DNA from: Verrucomicrobia bacterium UBA6015
GTDB taxonomy: Bacteria; Verrucomicrobiota; Kiritimatiellia; UBA8416
Direction of reading: 5' to 3'
Length of the DNA stretch: 64,000 nucleotides
Assembly: GCA_002428045.1 (NCBI GenBank)
Contig: DIZZ01000281.1
Span: 1-64,000, forward strand
In this document: piece after piece, positions 32,910 to 41,915 of the stretch
Layout of the letters: every line of letters starts with the position of its first letter
Numbering within the stretch: the first letter of the stretch is position 1
Position numbers and translations under genes: made by a program
The notes under the pieces: generated by a model
What the model saw: only the letters and a program-made list of their open reading frames with translations
Told to the model about the DNA's origin: nothing
Database searches by the model: none

Positions 32910-35900
32910 CTACCGATTGAGGGCTGCCATTAGTTCGTGGACTTTCATCGGCTTGCTCAGATACCCGTCCATGCCCGCCGCCAGGAACCGCTCCCGGTCT
33001 CCGCGCAAGGCAAACGCTGTCAACGCAATCACCTGGGTGTGCCGACCGCTCTGTCTTTCCATCGTTCGAATGGCCTGCGTTGCCTCCAACCCATCCATAA
33101 TGGGCATCTGCACATCCATCAATACAACGTCAAACGCTTCCGCTACCATGAGCGCCAGGGCTTGCTGGCCGTTTCCTGCCGTCAGCGTTTTATGTCCTGC
33201 CATATTCAAGAGCGTTTCCGCGAACAGCACGCTGGTCGGGTCGTCGTCCACAATCAGTATTGTCAAGGGTTTGAGCTGACCCACAATCACGCTTTCATCT
33301 AGGGTTATCAATCCCGGGGTAGCCTCCCTGACGCCGACAATGACCGTGAAGAAGAAGGTGCTGCCTTTGCCGGGCTGGCTCTCCAACCACATCGTGCCCC
33401 CCATCAACCCCACCAGACGGCTCGCAATGGGTAATCCCAGCCCAGCCCCTCCGCCATGATTGACGGAATTGGGCGTATCAACCTGCCCAAACGCCTCGAA
33501 AACATCCGCCTGCCGGTCTAAGGGAATGCCGATCCCGGTGTCCTGAATGCTGAATAACAGTGCCGCTTCGTCCGTTTCCGGGGAACGACCCAATCGCGAA
33601 GCTCGTCCGTCCTGCACGGTCATCGTGATGCTGCCAGCAGGAGTGAACTTAATCGCATTATTCAGGAGATTCAAGATGATCTGCCGGAGCCTGAGGCCGT
33701 CCGCCAGACACTCTTCCGGCAGCTCCGGCGCGATATCCTGCTCCACTCGTAATCCCTTCTTGGCTGCCAATGGGATCACCGACGCAATCAGATCCCGGAT
33801 CGTTGAGCGCAGGGCAAGAGGCCGCCGTTCGATGACCACCTTCTCTGCCTCAATCCTGGATAGGTCCAATATGGCGTCAATGAGTTGCAGGAGGTCAGAT
33901 CCTCGCTGGTTGACCAGTTTCAGCCACGTCCGCTGCTCGGCTGTCAGATTGTGCGCCAAGACCATCAACTCAGTGAACCCCAGAATTGGATTCAACGGCG
34001 TGCGCAGTTCATGGCTCATGTTGGCGAGGAACTCGCTCTTGGCCCGGTTCGCCTTCACGGCGGCTTCCTTTGCCAGAATCAACTCCTGCTCCGCACGAAG
34101 ACGCTCGATTTCTCCCGCCGTCCGTACGGCAACCAACTGCAATATTTCTTCGACCTGCGAACGATTCGTCAGTGGTCTGCGGCTGATCAGCGCAATCAGT
34201 CCGATCGGTTTGCCGGTATGCCCCCAGAGGGTCACGCCAACATAACTCTCAGCCCTCAGATCCTGAAGCACTTGATCCCTGGGGAAGAACTGGCAGACAC
34301 TGGCAGGAAAGCAACAGACCGTCTTGCCCACCACATCGCCACACGGGGTGTCTTTCAGTGCATACGTCACATTATCTTCAAATTTGCCGTCGCACCATAC
34401 CGCGACAGTCCTGGCGGTCAGGCCATCCCCTTCGAGACGATCAATACAAACGAAATCCATGCCAAGGCTTTCAGCCAGGTATTGCGCCAGCATATTGAAG
34501 AATAACTGACCCTCTGCCATGCGACTGCTGGTTTGCGCAAGAAAGGCCTGAACATTCTGCGCCAGCTTGCGCTCGGTGATGTCCTGGAAAGACCCTGAAA
34601 CGCTGACCGTCCTTCCCTGCTCTTGATGCGGTTGCCCCACCGCCCGGACCCGGCGTTTGTTCCCTTTGAAAGTCGTTATTTCCCACTCCTGATCGTATGG
34701 CTCGCCGTTTTCGATGGCTCTCCGTATGGCTTCCAAAGCCATGGGTCGGAATTCTGGACGGATGAACTCCACGCCCACAGGAACTTCTGGAGCGCCATGG
34801 GTCAGGTCAATTTCGAGGATGCGGAAGGTCTCGTCCGTCCAGGTCTGGGTCATGGTATTGACGTCGAATTCCCAGCCGCCGATTTTGCCCGCTCTTTCGG
34901 CTTTGTCCAGCAACGTCTGGTATTTTAATAAACGCTCCTCCGCCTGCTTGCGCAACAAAGCCTCGCCAATATACTCCCCGACGATCTCCATCTGTTCCAC
35001 CATTTCAAGTGTCAAGCGCCCCGGTCGGCGGTCATTGATCTGGATCAGTCCGATATTTTCCCCTTTGCCCCGAATGGGAATCAGGGCAATCGACGCGTAA
35101 CCTTGATGGGTACACGTATTGCGCGGATGTATCCTGGGATCCTGATCTGCCGGAAGGTCGAGTAACGGTAACGAATTATTTGTCCAGATGCTGCCGCCTG
35201 GCGTGAAGAGGGGATTGGATGGGTCGGTTTTGCCTGCGATGATCAGTCCGCAGGTGCAGGTTAGGAGAACCTTACCGTTGACGTCCCTGCATAAGCCTCC
35301 ATCCATGCTCCGGTGTACCAGCGAATTCTCTTTCTCTATAAACGCGCAAGAAAAACCATCCTGGACGTAATAGGGGTAGTCATCTCCTTTTTGTAGGCGA
35401 ATTCCGGCAGCATCAAACCCGAGGGAAACTTTTATGGTGGTGAGAATCTCATGGATCGAGGCTTGAATGCCTGCCGACCGGCTGAGAATATCCAGGATTC
35501 TCCTGCTCATCTCTTGGAAAAGCTCCGCACGCTTGCGCTCGGTGATGTCGGTCATCACCATGTAGCAGGTTGGCGCGCCATCTTCCGCCTGGGTGGCGCG
35601 TCCTGTCAGATGCGCCCAAAAGAACGCCCCGCCCGGCTTGGTCAGCCGTAGTTCGCATACCTGCGGTTCGCCCGCCTGAAAGAGCTTTTGGAGCTGCCGG
35701 TCGTAGAGATCCTGATCATCTTTCAGGATGAGGTAGGCGAGCGGCTGGTTGACCAGTGCGCTGCGGGTTGTGCCAAACAGAGTGGCAGTCGTAAGGTTGG
35801 CCTCCAGTATCAGCCCCTCTTTGGACAGTGTGAAATAGCCCACGGGAGCCTGGTCATAGAGGTCGATATAGCGTGTGCGCAGTGCTTCGATCTCTGTAGG

Positions 35901-35945
35901 CTGTGAGATTGTCCGTTTGCTCAGGTCATTCTTTTTGTTTGTCAC
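32910..35945 (-). CDS. Hybrid sensor histidine kinase (PAS-GAF-PAS-GAF-HisKA-HATPase-REC)
   Basis: A 1011-aa cytoplasmic-looking hybrid kinase. In order it has a PAS domain (YDQAPVGYFTLSKEGLILEA, ending TDITERKRAE), a GAF-like domain with several Cys (LTCTCGLI), a second PAS (ending FQDITERKLAQ), a second GAF (FVCIDRLEGDG), HisKA with the phospho-accepting His in FLANMSHELRTPL, HATPase (NLLNNAIKFTPAG, DTGIGIP, GGGAGLGLPIA), and a C-terminal receiver with VLMDVQMPIMDG and the conserved Lys in LSKPM. No transmembrane helix is seen. The start is GTG with AGGAAG upstream. No separate response regulator or HPt gene is adjacent, so the output partner is unknown. Confidence 0.93.
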   Translation of the reverse strand: MTNKKNDLSKRTISQPTEIEALRTRYIDLYDQAPVGYFTLSKEGLILEANLTTATLFGTTRSALVNQPLAYLILKDDQDLYDRQLQKLFQAGEPQVCELRLTKPGGAFFWAHLTGRATQAEDGAPTCYMVMTDITERKRAELFQEMSRRILDILSRSAGIQASIHEILTTIKVSLGFDAAGIRLQKGDDYPYYVQDGFSCAFIEKENSLVHRSMDGGLCRDVNGKVLLTCTCGLIIAGKTDPSNPLFTPGGSIWTNNSLPLLDLPADQDPRIHPRNTCTHQGYASIALIPIRGKGENIGLIQINDRRPGRLTLEMVEQMEIVGEYIGEALLRKQAEERLLKYQTLLDKAERAGKIGGWEFDVNTMTQTWTDETFRILEIDLTHGAPEVPVGVEFIRPEFRPMALEAIRRAIENGEPYDQEWEITTFKGNKRRVRAVGQPHQEQGRTVSVSGSFQDITERKLAQNVQAFLAQTSSRMAEGQLFFNMLAQYLAESLGMDFVCIDRLEGDGLTARTVAVWCDGKFEDNVTYALKDTPCGDVVGKTVCCFPASVCQFFPRDQVLQDLRAESYVGVTLWGHTGKPIGLIALISRRPLTNRSQVEEILQLVAVRTAGEIERLRAEQELILAKEAAVKANRAKSEFLANMSHELRTPLNPILGFTELMVLAHNLTAEQRTWLKLVNQRGSDLLQLIDAILDLSRIEAEKVVIERRPLALRSTIRDLIASVIPLAAKKGLRVEQDIAPELPEECLADGLRLRQIILNLLNNAIKFTPAGSITMTVQDGRASRLGRSPETDEAALLFSIQDTGIGIPLDRQADVFEAFGQVDTPNSVNHGGGAGLGLPIASRLVGLMGGTMWLESQPGKGSTFFFTVIVGVREATPGLITLDESVIVGQLKPLTILIVDDDPTSVLFAETLLNMAGHKTLTAGNGQQALALMVAEAFDVVLMDVQMPIMDGLEATQAIRTMERQSGRHTQVIALTAFALRGDRERFLAAGMDGYLSKPMKVHELMAALNR

Positions 35946-36254
35946 GCCAATCTTCCTGTCTGAACTTGGTTATCCAGTATTCCCGAACCGATGGCTCACG
36001 AAAGGTACAACGCCATGCGTCAGATTGTAAAGTGAATTCCGATGCCCTTTGACTGTGTGAGTATTCGTCTCACGGGAGTGGCCCGTTCCACCCGCTCCGC
36101 AGAGTAATAGCTCGTACCCAAGCGGAATACCAAGGCCTACACCATGGTTATATTTCACGCAAAGACGCAAAGACGCGAAGGCGCAAAGCTTGCCACCCGC
36201 TGCCCAATATGGCATTGTTTGCGTGCGTCTTTAATGATACCGGGAAGGGCGGAT
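35946..36254. other. Intergenic region with tandem octamers
   Basis: About 309 bp between the divergent histidine kinase and radical SAM genes. The only clear structure is a run of four octamers (36157-36188). An open frame extends the radical SAM protein across this run, but that part looks non-coding. The window shows no RNA gene here. Confidence 0.5.
36157..36188 (+). repeat. Tandem octamer ACGCAAAG x4
   Basis: Four adjacent 8-mers (ACGCAAAG, ACGCAAAG, ACGCGAAG, GCGCAAAG). From memory, similar CGCAAAGACGCAAAG strings are dispersed in many environmental bacterial genomes. Confidence 0.6.
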
Positions 36255-37127
36255 ATGAATAATCCTATGTTCAGGCCACCTGCAGAGGCAGACAGCGTGA
36301 TCCTGCAGATCGACGAAGGCTGTCCGTGGAACCGTTGTACGTTCTGCGGGATGTACAAGGCCATTCCTTTCATGAAACGGTCTCTCGACCAGATCGTATC
36401 CATGATTCGCCAGGAGGCAGCGCTTAACGTGGACGCTCGGCGGATCTTCCTGGCGGATGGAGACGTGATGCGACGGCCGTTCGATGAGCTTGCCTGCATC
36501 CTGCAGTTGCTGGCCGAATCGTTTCCACGCTTGGCACGGGTCAGTCTTTATGCCAACGGGTCCTCGATCCTGGCGAAATCCGATGTGCAGCTTGCCATGC
36601 TTCGCACGCTCAGGCTTCACACGCTTTACATGGGGCTGGAAAGCGGAGACGACACCATACTCCAGGGCTGCTGCAAGGGCGAAACGGCATCCGCCATGGT
36701 CGAGGCTGGAGGGAAAGCCCAGGCCGCAGGGCTGCGGATGTCCGTCATGATCCTGCTTGGCCTTGGCGGCAGGGCGCGCAGCCGTCAGCATGTCGCCCAT
36801 ACCGCCGACGCCATCAACCAGATGCAACCCCGCCTTCTCTCGGTATTGCGCGTCATTCCCGTGCCCGGAACCCGACTCTATACAGACACCGCCAATGGCC
36901 ATTTCGCCATGCCCACGGAATACGAGACGGTGCAGGAACTACGGGCGCTGGTCGAACAGCTCCAGGTGCATGGAACCGTCTTCAGGGCGAATCACAGCTC
37001 CAACATCATCCCGATCGAGGCGCGTTTGCCGCAAGACAAGCAGACGCTGCTCGCCTCGTTGGACTCCCTCATTGCCTCCGGCATCCTCGACCGGAACAGC
37101 CCCGGCCACCTTTCCGCATGGCTCTAA
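36255..37127 (+). CDS. Radical SAM protein
   Basis: A 290-aa radical SAM enzyme. The cluster-binding motif is GCPWNRCTFCGMYK, with four residues between the first two Cys, a spacing I recognise from one family of small radical SAM proteins. A GLESGDDTILQG segment and IPVPGTRLYTDT near the end match the Elp3/MiaB-type barrel. I start at 36255 (MNNPMFRPPAEAD) because GGAAGGGCGG precedes it and the upstream extension is repeat-derived. No substrate can be assigned; it is a lone gene ahead of the LPP20 gene. Confidence 0.8.
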   Translation: MNNPMFRPPAEADSVILQIDEGCPWNRCTFCGMYKAIPFMKRSLDQIVSMIRQEAALNVDARRIFLADGDVMRRPFDELACILQLLAESFPRLARVSLYANGSSILAKSDVQLAMLRTLRLHTLYMGLESGDDTILQGCCKGETASAMVEAGGKAQAAGLRMSVMILLGLGGRARSRQHVAHTADAINQMQPRLLSVLRVIPVPGTRLYTDTANGHFAMPTEYETVQELRALVEQLQVHGTVFRANHSSNIIPIEARLPQDKQTLLASLDSLIASGILDRNSPGHLSAWL

Positions 37128-37155
37128 CCCCATATCCGTTATCCGATGCATAAAC

Positions 37156-37188
37156 CGCTTGCGCGCCGCCTGCCACCTGTGGCAAGGT
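37156..37188 (+). promoter_or_regulatory. Duplicated promoter element before the LPP20 gene
   Basis: TTGCGC (37159-37164), 18-bp spacer, CAAGGT (37183-37188), 7 bases, ATG 37196. The -10 box is weak, but the spacing matches the other leaderless-type promoters, and the whole element recurs at 32300-32332. Confidence 0.4.
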
Positions 37189-37195
37189 AGCTGGC

Positions 37196-38737
37196 ATGAC
37201 AACACGCTCTATAAGCCCCTTTGTAGGCACTTGTGCAATGTGCCTGTCGACCCTGTTTTGTCTGAACCTGGCCGACTCTGCGTCCGCTCAATCCCTTCCG
37301 TCTTGGTATATTGCGCCGCCGGAGGATCCCGCCCTGGTTACCGGTCGCGGCATGGCTGAGCTCGGGCGGGGGGGTGAAGCGGCCGCCCTGGAGCAGGCCA
37401 AGCGCGAAGCCATGCGGGATATGGCGCAGTCGCTTCTGAGCCGGGTCACCTCCGAGATCATCGACCACCAGGAAGAGCAAGACACTGGCGGCGTGGCGAG
37501 TCAGTATGCCAGCCGCACGGTTGTGGAATCCGCCCTGGAGCTTGTGAATGTACGTACGTTGCATGAGGCCGTTACCAAGGATATGGCGTTTGTGGCGGTG
37601 GCGGCGGAACGCGACGGCATGGCCCGCGCCTACCGTGAGCGCACCACCCGGCAATTCGACACGGCGGCAGCGGCGTTTGTCCGAGCCGGTGCGTTGGAGG
37701 CCGAGAAGAACGCCCGTGACGCCCTGTCCGCCTATGAATCCTCCCTGGCGGCCTTGCGCGATGCCCATAGCAGTCTGCAGGTCTATCTGGCGCTTAGCCG
37801 CTGGGCCGACCAGCCCCCCGTGCCCTCCACGCTGCCGGATCCTGCCGATATCCACGTGCGCCTGAAACGCCTGTCGGCATCCACTCCGCGCACGCTCCAG
37901 GAGGTCGCCGCCGCCTTGACGACTTCATTGACCGCCTCCCTGCCGCCCGACGCCCGTCCACAGTCCTGGACCGTCCTGCCGATCGAGTTTGAGCATACGG
38001 GGTTTGTGTCCGACTTCGGACATCAGCTTGCCAGTGTGCTTTCCGCAACCCTGACGTCACATCCAGCCATACGCATGACGGATAATCCGGCCAGTGCCGC
38101 CGTTATCGTACGCGGGCGGATGCTGCGGGAGGGAGAGAGCGTGCTCCTGATCCTGAGCGCCGGCAGCCGGACCATCCAGCATTACATTGAGCCCGTCACC
38201 TGCGCCGCGATCGGCAAGGCCAGGATCGAGCCGCCCGATTTGGATCGACTACTGGCGGACAAGCTCGCATTACACAAGGCCATGCAGGCTCCGTCAGGAC
38301 TCCGGGTTGAGCTGCGTGCCGACCGTGACGAGCCTGTCACCTATCGTTTCGGCGACAAACCGAAGCTGGCGGTACGGGCGGACCGGGCCTGTTTCATCCG
38401 GCTGGTCTACGTTACGGCTGACGGCCAACGGTTACTCCTGAAGGATCGTTACGCCATCGGCGAACACCAGGCCAACCAGTGGGTAACGCTGCCGCTGGAC
38501 ATGGAGGTCTGCGAACCGTCCGGTGTTGAGCAGATGCTACTACAGGCTGTTACGCAGGAGGACGATGCCCGCCTTCCGCCGCTGAAGGTCAGGAACGAGC
38601 AGGTTGGCGACAGCTACGTCATCCCCGTGATTGAGGAAACGCTCGACGAAGCCATGACACGAACCCGTGGCATGATGATCAAAAAACAGTCCCACTTCGC
38701 CGAAATCGCCAGCCAGTGGACCATCTTCGCGAAATAG
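37196..38737 (+). CDS. LPP20-like and DUF4384 domain exported protein
   Basis: A 513-aa exported protein. It has a signal peptide with a Cys-containing hydrophobic core (CAMCLSTLFCLNLADSASAQ), an LPP20/FlgO-like region (about 35-150: GRGMAELGRGGEAAALEQAK), a middle domain with VLPIEFEHTGFVSDFGHQLA typical of FlgO/CsgG-like folds, and a C-terminal DUF4384-like segment (LAVRADRACFIRLVYVTADGQRLLL). DUF4384 is known in caspase-family and kinase proteins of the envelope. Here the next gene encodes an exported caspase, so the two are probably functional partners; that link is inference from domain co-occurrence. Confidence 0.72.
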   Translation: MTTRSISPFVGTCAMCLSTLFCLNLADSASAQSLPSWYIAPPEDPALVTGRGMAELGRGGEAAALEQAKREAMRDMAQSLLSRVTSEIIDHQEEQDTGGVASQYASRTVVESALELVNVRTLHEAVTKDMAFVAVAAERDGMARAYRERTTRQFDTAAAAFVRAGALEAEKNARDALSAYESSLAALRDAHSSLQVYLALSRWADQPPVPSTLPDPADIHVRLKRLSASTPRTLQEVAAALTTSLTASLPPDARPQSWTVLPIEFEHTGFVSDFGHQLASVLSATLTSHPAIRMTDNPASAAVIVRGRMLREGESVLLILSAGSRTIQHYIEPVTCAAIGKARIEPPDLDRLLADKLALHKAMQAPSGLRVELRADRDEPVTYRFGDKPKLAVRADRACFIRLVYVTADGQRLLLKDRYAIGEHQANQWVTLPLDMEVCEPSGVEQMLLQAVTQEDDARLPPLKVRNEQVGDSYVIPVIEETLDEAMTRTRGMMIKKQSHFAEIASQWTIFAK

Positions 38738-38888
38738 TGAGGTGCCCGCCGAGCTCATTTACTGCCACCGGACCGGAATGCTCCGGTTACGTCATCTCGT
38801 GTACGAAGCGCCCAGTTTCGATATCGTCTGCAAGTGCCGTTCAAAACAATTGCAGAACACCGCCGGTCTGTGGCAATATCCACCCACT

Positions 38889-40565
38889 ATGAAAATATTT
38901 AAACCAGTTCTGTTTGTCGTGCCTGCCCTCACCCTGTGGGCAGCCAGTTTATTCGCCCAGGCCAGCGATACGCGAGGCATGAAGGTGCTGTCTGCAGAAC
39001 AGAGTGGCGTTGTCGGATATGACCCTGCGCGTTTTCATGCACTGATTATCGGCATCAATAATTACTCTCGGTGGGCCAAGCTCAGGACAGCCGTCAATGA
39101 CGCCACGTCCGTGGCAGACGCCTTGGTAGACAACTATGGATTCCCCGCAGGTCAGGTGCGGCGCTTATTGGATGAGAATGCCACGCGCCGCAATATCCTG
39201 CAGGAACTCGATCGGATTTCCGAGCTCGGGCCTGAGGATAGCGTGCTGATCTACTATGCGGGGCATGGCTGGATGGATGAACATAGGAACGGGTTCTGGA
39301 TTCCTGTGGATGCCCCCGAGGACGATAAATTCGCCTATGTATCCAATGCCCAGGTTGTGCAGGAATACTTCAAGAAATACGCGGTAAGGCACCTGTTGGT
39401 GGTATCGGACTCCTGTTTCAGTGGCGCATTGCTGCGCGGCACGGGGGCTAAGCGGGAAGCCGACTGGAAAATACCGGCTGGTTTTAGGAAACCTTCCCGT
39501 TGGGTGATTACCAGTGGCGATCTGGCTCCGGTTCCAGATGATGCAGGCACGGGGCATAGTCCCTTTGCAACGCGCCTGCTGCAATATCTGCGCTATGGTG
39601 ATGAGCCCGCGTTCGGTATCTATGACCTATTCAGTTTTGTCAAACACAACCTGGCGAGCGGTGCCATCTGCGAGCCCTTGGATACGCCGTCACACATGCC
39701 GGGGGGTGAATTTGTGCTGGCTCGGCTGGATACGTCCATTCCCAAGCCACCACCCGACAAGGTCTTGCCGCCTAATATCGTCCTCGAACCAAAGGTATCC
39801 CCCTCCCCAAAGGAGAATACGTCTGCTTCCAGCAATACGCGAACCATCGATCTTGGGGATGGCATTGAGTTGGCGATGGTCCTTGTGAATGCGGGCCGTT
39901 TTGAAATGGGTACGGAGAGCGGGGGCTCTGGTAATGAACGCCCGGTGCGAACGGTGCATATCACGCGAGATTTCTGGATGGGGAAGACCGAGGTCACGCA
40001 GCGGCAGTGGAAACAGCTTATGGGCAAGAATCCAAGCCATTTCAAGGGGGATGATTTACCGGTGGAAAAGGTGTCTTGGAATGATTCGGTAAAGTTCTGC
40101 GAGGCACTCACCAGGCGAGAGCGGGAGGCGAACCGATTGCCACAAGGGGCTGTGTACCGCCTCCCGACAGAGGCGGAGTGGGAATACGCGGCGCGTGGTG
40201 GAGGCAAGGGAATGAACACGCTGTATGCAGGCAGCGATAATCTGGACACCGTGGCATGGCATCGCGGAAACAGCGGACGCAAAACACAGAACGTGGGTAC
40301 AAAAGCGGCCAACGAGCTGGGCCTTCACGATATGAGTGGGAATGTTTTGGAGTGGGTTCATGACAAGTATCAGGACAGCTACAAGGGGCTTGAAACGACA
40401 GATCCCAGCGGGCTTCAGAAGTCAGGTTTGGATCGTGTGGATCGGGGCGGAAGCTGGGATTCATCGGCGTCGTACTGTCGTGTTGCCTATCGCTGTGGCT
40501 GGTTCCCTTCCCGCATGGTCAATACCTTGGGACTCCGGGTGGTGCTCGCTGCACCCGTTCAATAA
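38889..40565 (+). CDS. Exported caspase-like peptidase fused to FGE-sulfatase domain
   Basis: A 558-aa protein with a signal peptide (MKIFKPVLFVVPALTLWAAS...FAQA), a caspase/metacaspase domain (about 35-260) with the catalytic His in VLIYYAGHGW and the catalytic Cys in VVSDSCFSGALL, a low-complexity linker rich in Pro/Ser, and a C-terminal FGE-type domain (about 320-558) with MGTESGG, PTEAEWEYAARGGG, GLHDMSGNVLEWVHD and RGGSWDSSASYCRVAYR. The FGE fold is the classic variable domain of DGR target proteins. Its C-terminus (40425-40565) aligns with the template repeat at protein level, but many silent differences make it an unlikely recent product of this template. No Shine-Dalgarno is visible before ATG 38889. 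Caspase-FGE fusions occur in bacterial conflict systems, usually cytoplasmic; export is unusual. Confidence 0.85.
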   Translation: MKIFKPVLFVVPALTLWAASLFAQASDTRGMKVLSAEQSGVVGYDPARFHALIIGINNYSRWAKLRTAVNDATSVADALVDNYGFPAGQVRRLLDENATRRNILQELDRISELGPEDSVLIYYAGHGWMDEHRNGFWIPVDAPEDDKFAYVSNAQVVQEYFKKYAVRHLLVVSDSCFSGALLRGTGAKREADWKIPAGFRKPSRWVITSGDLAPVPDDAGTGHSPFATRLLQYLRYGDEPAFGIYDLFSFVKHNLASGAICEPLDTPSHMPGGEFVLARLDTSIPKPPPDKVLPPNIVLEPKVSPSPKENTSASSNTRTIDLGDGIELAMVLVNAGRFEMGTESGGSGNERPVRTVHITRDFWMGKTEVTQRQWKQLMGKNPSHFKGDDLPVEKVSWNDSVKFCEALTRREREANRLPQGAVYRLPTEAEWEYAARGGGKGMNTLYAGSDNLDTVAWHRGNSGRKTQNVGTKAANELGLHDMSGNVLEWVHDKYQDSYKGLETTDPSGLQKSGLDRVDRGGSWDSSASYCRVAYRCGWFPSRMVNTLGLRVVLAAPVQ

Positions 40566-40677
40566 GGGCACGTATTTTCTCGTTGTTTTCCGAGCGCCGT
40601 TTCCCTAATATCCATTCCGATTTGAAACCGTTATTTTATATGTGCTGATCATTGTCCTTGTTATTGCGACCACGATT

Positions 40678-41871
40678 ATGGGAAAACTACAGGTATTTGT
40701 ATTTGCTGTCGGCACCTTTATTCACTGCTCTGTCGCAAATGCCTTGCCACCATCGGCTTCCCCTTCAACGCCAGCAACGTGGTTGATCGAACGGTATCAA
40801 AAATTCTTAACCCATTCAAAGGCAAGTACATGTGGAATGCATCCGTCGTGCTCTGAATACGCTCGAGAGGCGTATTCTGAAGTGCCTCTCTGGAATGCTT
40901 CACTGGCGACAGCGGATCGGCTGAATCGCTGTGGGCACGATAACTTGCAGTACGACTATGCGGATGTATCAGGCGTTTTGAAGAAACTCGATCCGCCACC
41001 TGGTTCAACCAACGTGAGCATTCCCCGGATATCATCCAACACGGCACCGATTCATCCCGTAGATGTTCATCTTGCCAGCATGAAGAAGGGGTTATCTGAG
41101 GATGCGATGGCTCTGGATTTCGCGCGGTACTTGCACGGTTCGGGAATGCATGAGGAAGCGCTGGTCGAGTACTTGCGTTTTCTCAGGCAATATCCAGACT
41201 CAAAGCTGGTGTCATCCGCGCATATCAGCGTGATGCATCTTCATTATGAAGTAGGAGACTACCTGATGGCGGTCCGAGGGGCTGAGCAGGCGATGCAAGC
41301 CGAACAGATATCGGTTGAAGACATTCCCGAATTGAAGTTTTGGGTCAGTGCCGCATACGCCCGCCTCGATAACCCCGAAATGGCTCGCCAATCACTGCCC
41401 CGTAATGAAGCAGGCCCTGAACTTGCGGCCCGGGCCAAGCTCCTTGAAGGGTATACCTATGCGCAGCAAGAGGATTGGACGCGAGCCGCTGTGGCGTTTC
41501 AAGAATATGGCCTTGTGACGCATGATGAGGCGAGGGTGAATGACCTGACGGACGTGAGTCGTCAAGCCCTTGCTCGACGAAGGAAAAGCCCAGGCGTTGC
41601 CGGGGTATTGGGCATTGTTCCGGGGCTTGGATATCTCTATTCAGGCTATCCCGAGTCTGCGGTCAGTGCGCTTATTATTAATTCGCTCCTGGTGTCGGCA
41701 AGCTATCAGGCATTCAAGGATGGTAATGAACCGCTAGGCGCGTTGCTTGGCGTTATCGGGATTGGGTGGTATGCAGGCAGCATTTATGGCTCAGTATCCG
41801 CTGCTGAACGTCGGAACGAAAAGGATTTGCGAGATACGCTTTTAGAGTTAAAAGTAGGATTTCGCTTTTAA
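40678..41871 (+). CDS. Exported YidD-like / TPR protein with C-terminal membrane segment
   Basis: A 397-aa protein. It has an N-terminal hydrophobic signal (MGKLQVFVFAVGTFIHCSVANA), then a YidD-like domain (about 30-105) with ERYQKFLTH, CGMHPSCSEYAREAY and DRLNRCGHD, matching the Cys pattern of the membrane-insertion-efficiency factor. A helical TPR-like region (about 130-290) and a hydrophobic end (VLGIVPGLGYLYSGY...ALLGVIGIGWYAGSIYG) follow. Stand-alone YidD is a small cytoplasmic-side protein near rnpA; here the domain is exported and fused, so the role is probably different. It follows the caspase-FGE gene at 112 bp. I start at 40678; an in-frame GTG at 40642 is possible. Confidence 0.65.
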   Translation: MGKLQVFVFAVGTFIHCSVANALPPSASPSTPATWLIERYQKFLTHSKASTCGMHPSCSEYAREAYSEVPLWNASLATADRLNRCGHDNLQYDYADVSGVLKKLDPPPGSTNVSIPRISSNTAPIHPVDVHLASMKKGLSEDAMALDFARYLHGSGMHEEALVEYLRFLRQYPDSKLVSSAHISVMHLHYEVGDYLMAVRGAEQAMQAEQISVEDIPELKFWVSAAYARLDNPEMARQSLPRNEAGPELAARAKLLEGYTYAQQEDWTRAAVAFQEYGLVTHDEARVNDLTDVSRQALARRRKSPGVAGVLGIVPGLGYLYSGYPESAVSALIINSLLVSASYQAFKDGNEPLGALLGVIGIGWYAGSIYGSVSAAERRNEKDLRDTLLELKVGFRF

Positions 41872-41915
41872 AAACAGCGTCCTATAGTTGGACGCAAAAG
41901 GAAAGGAACAAGACG

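Noticed and set aside
38889..40565. Caspase-FGE gene as the direct target of this TR
   Set aside because: The end aligns in protein layout, but many silent differences at non-adenine positions rule out recent copying from this template.
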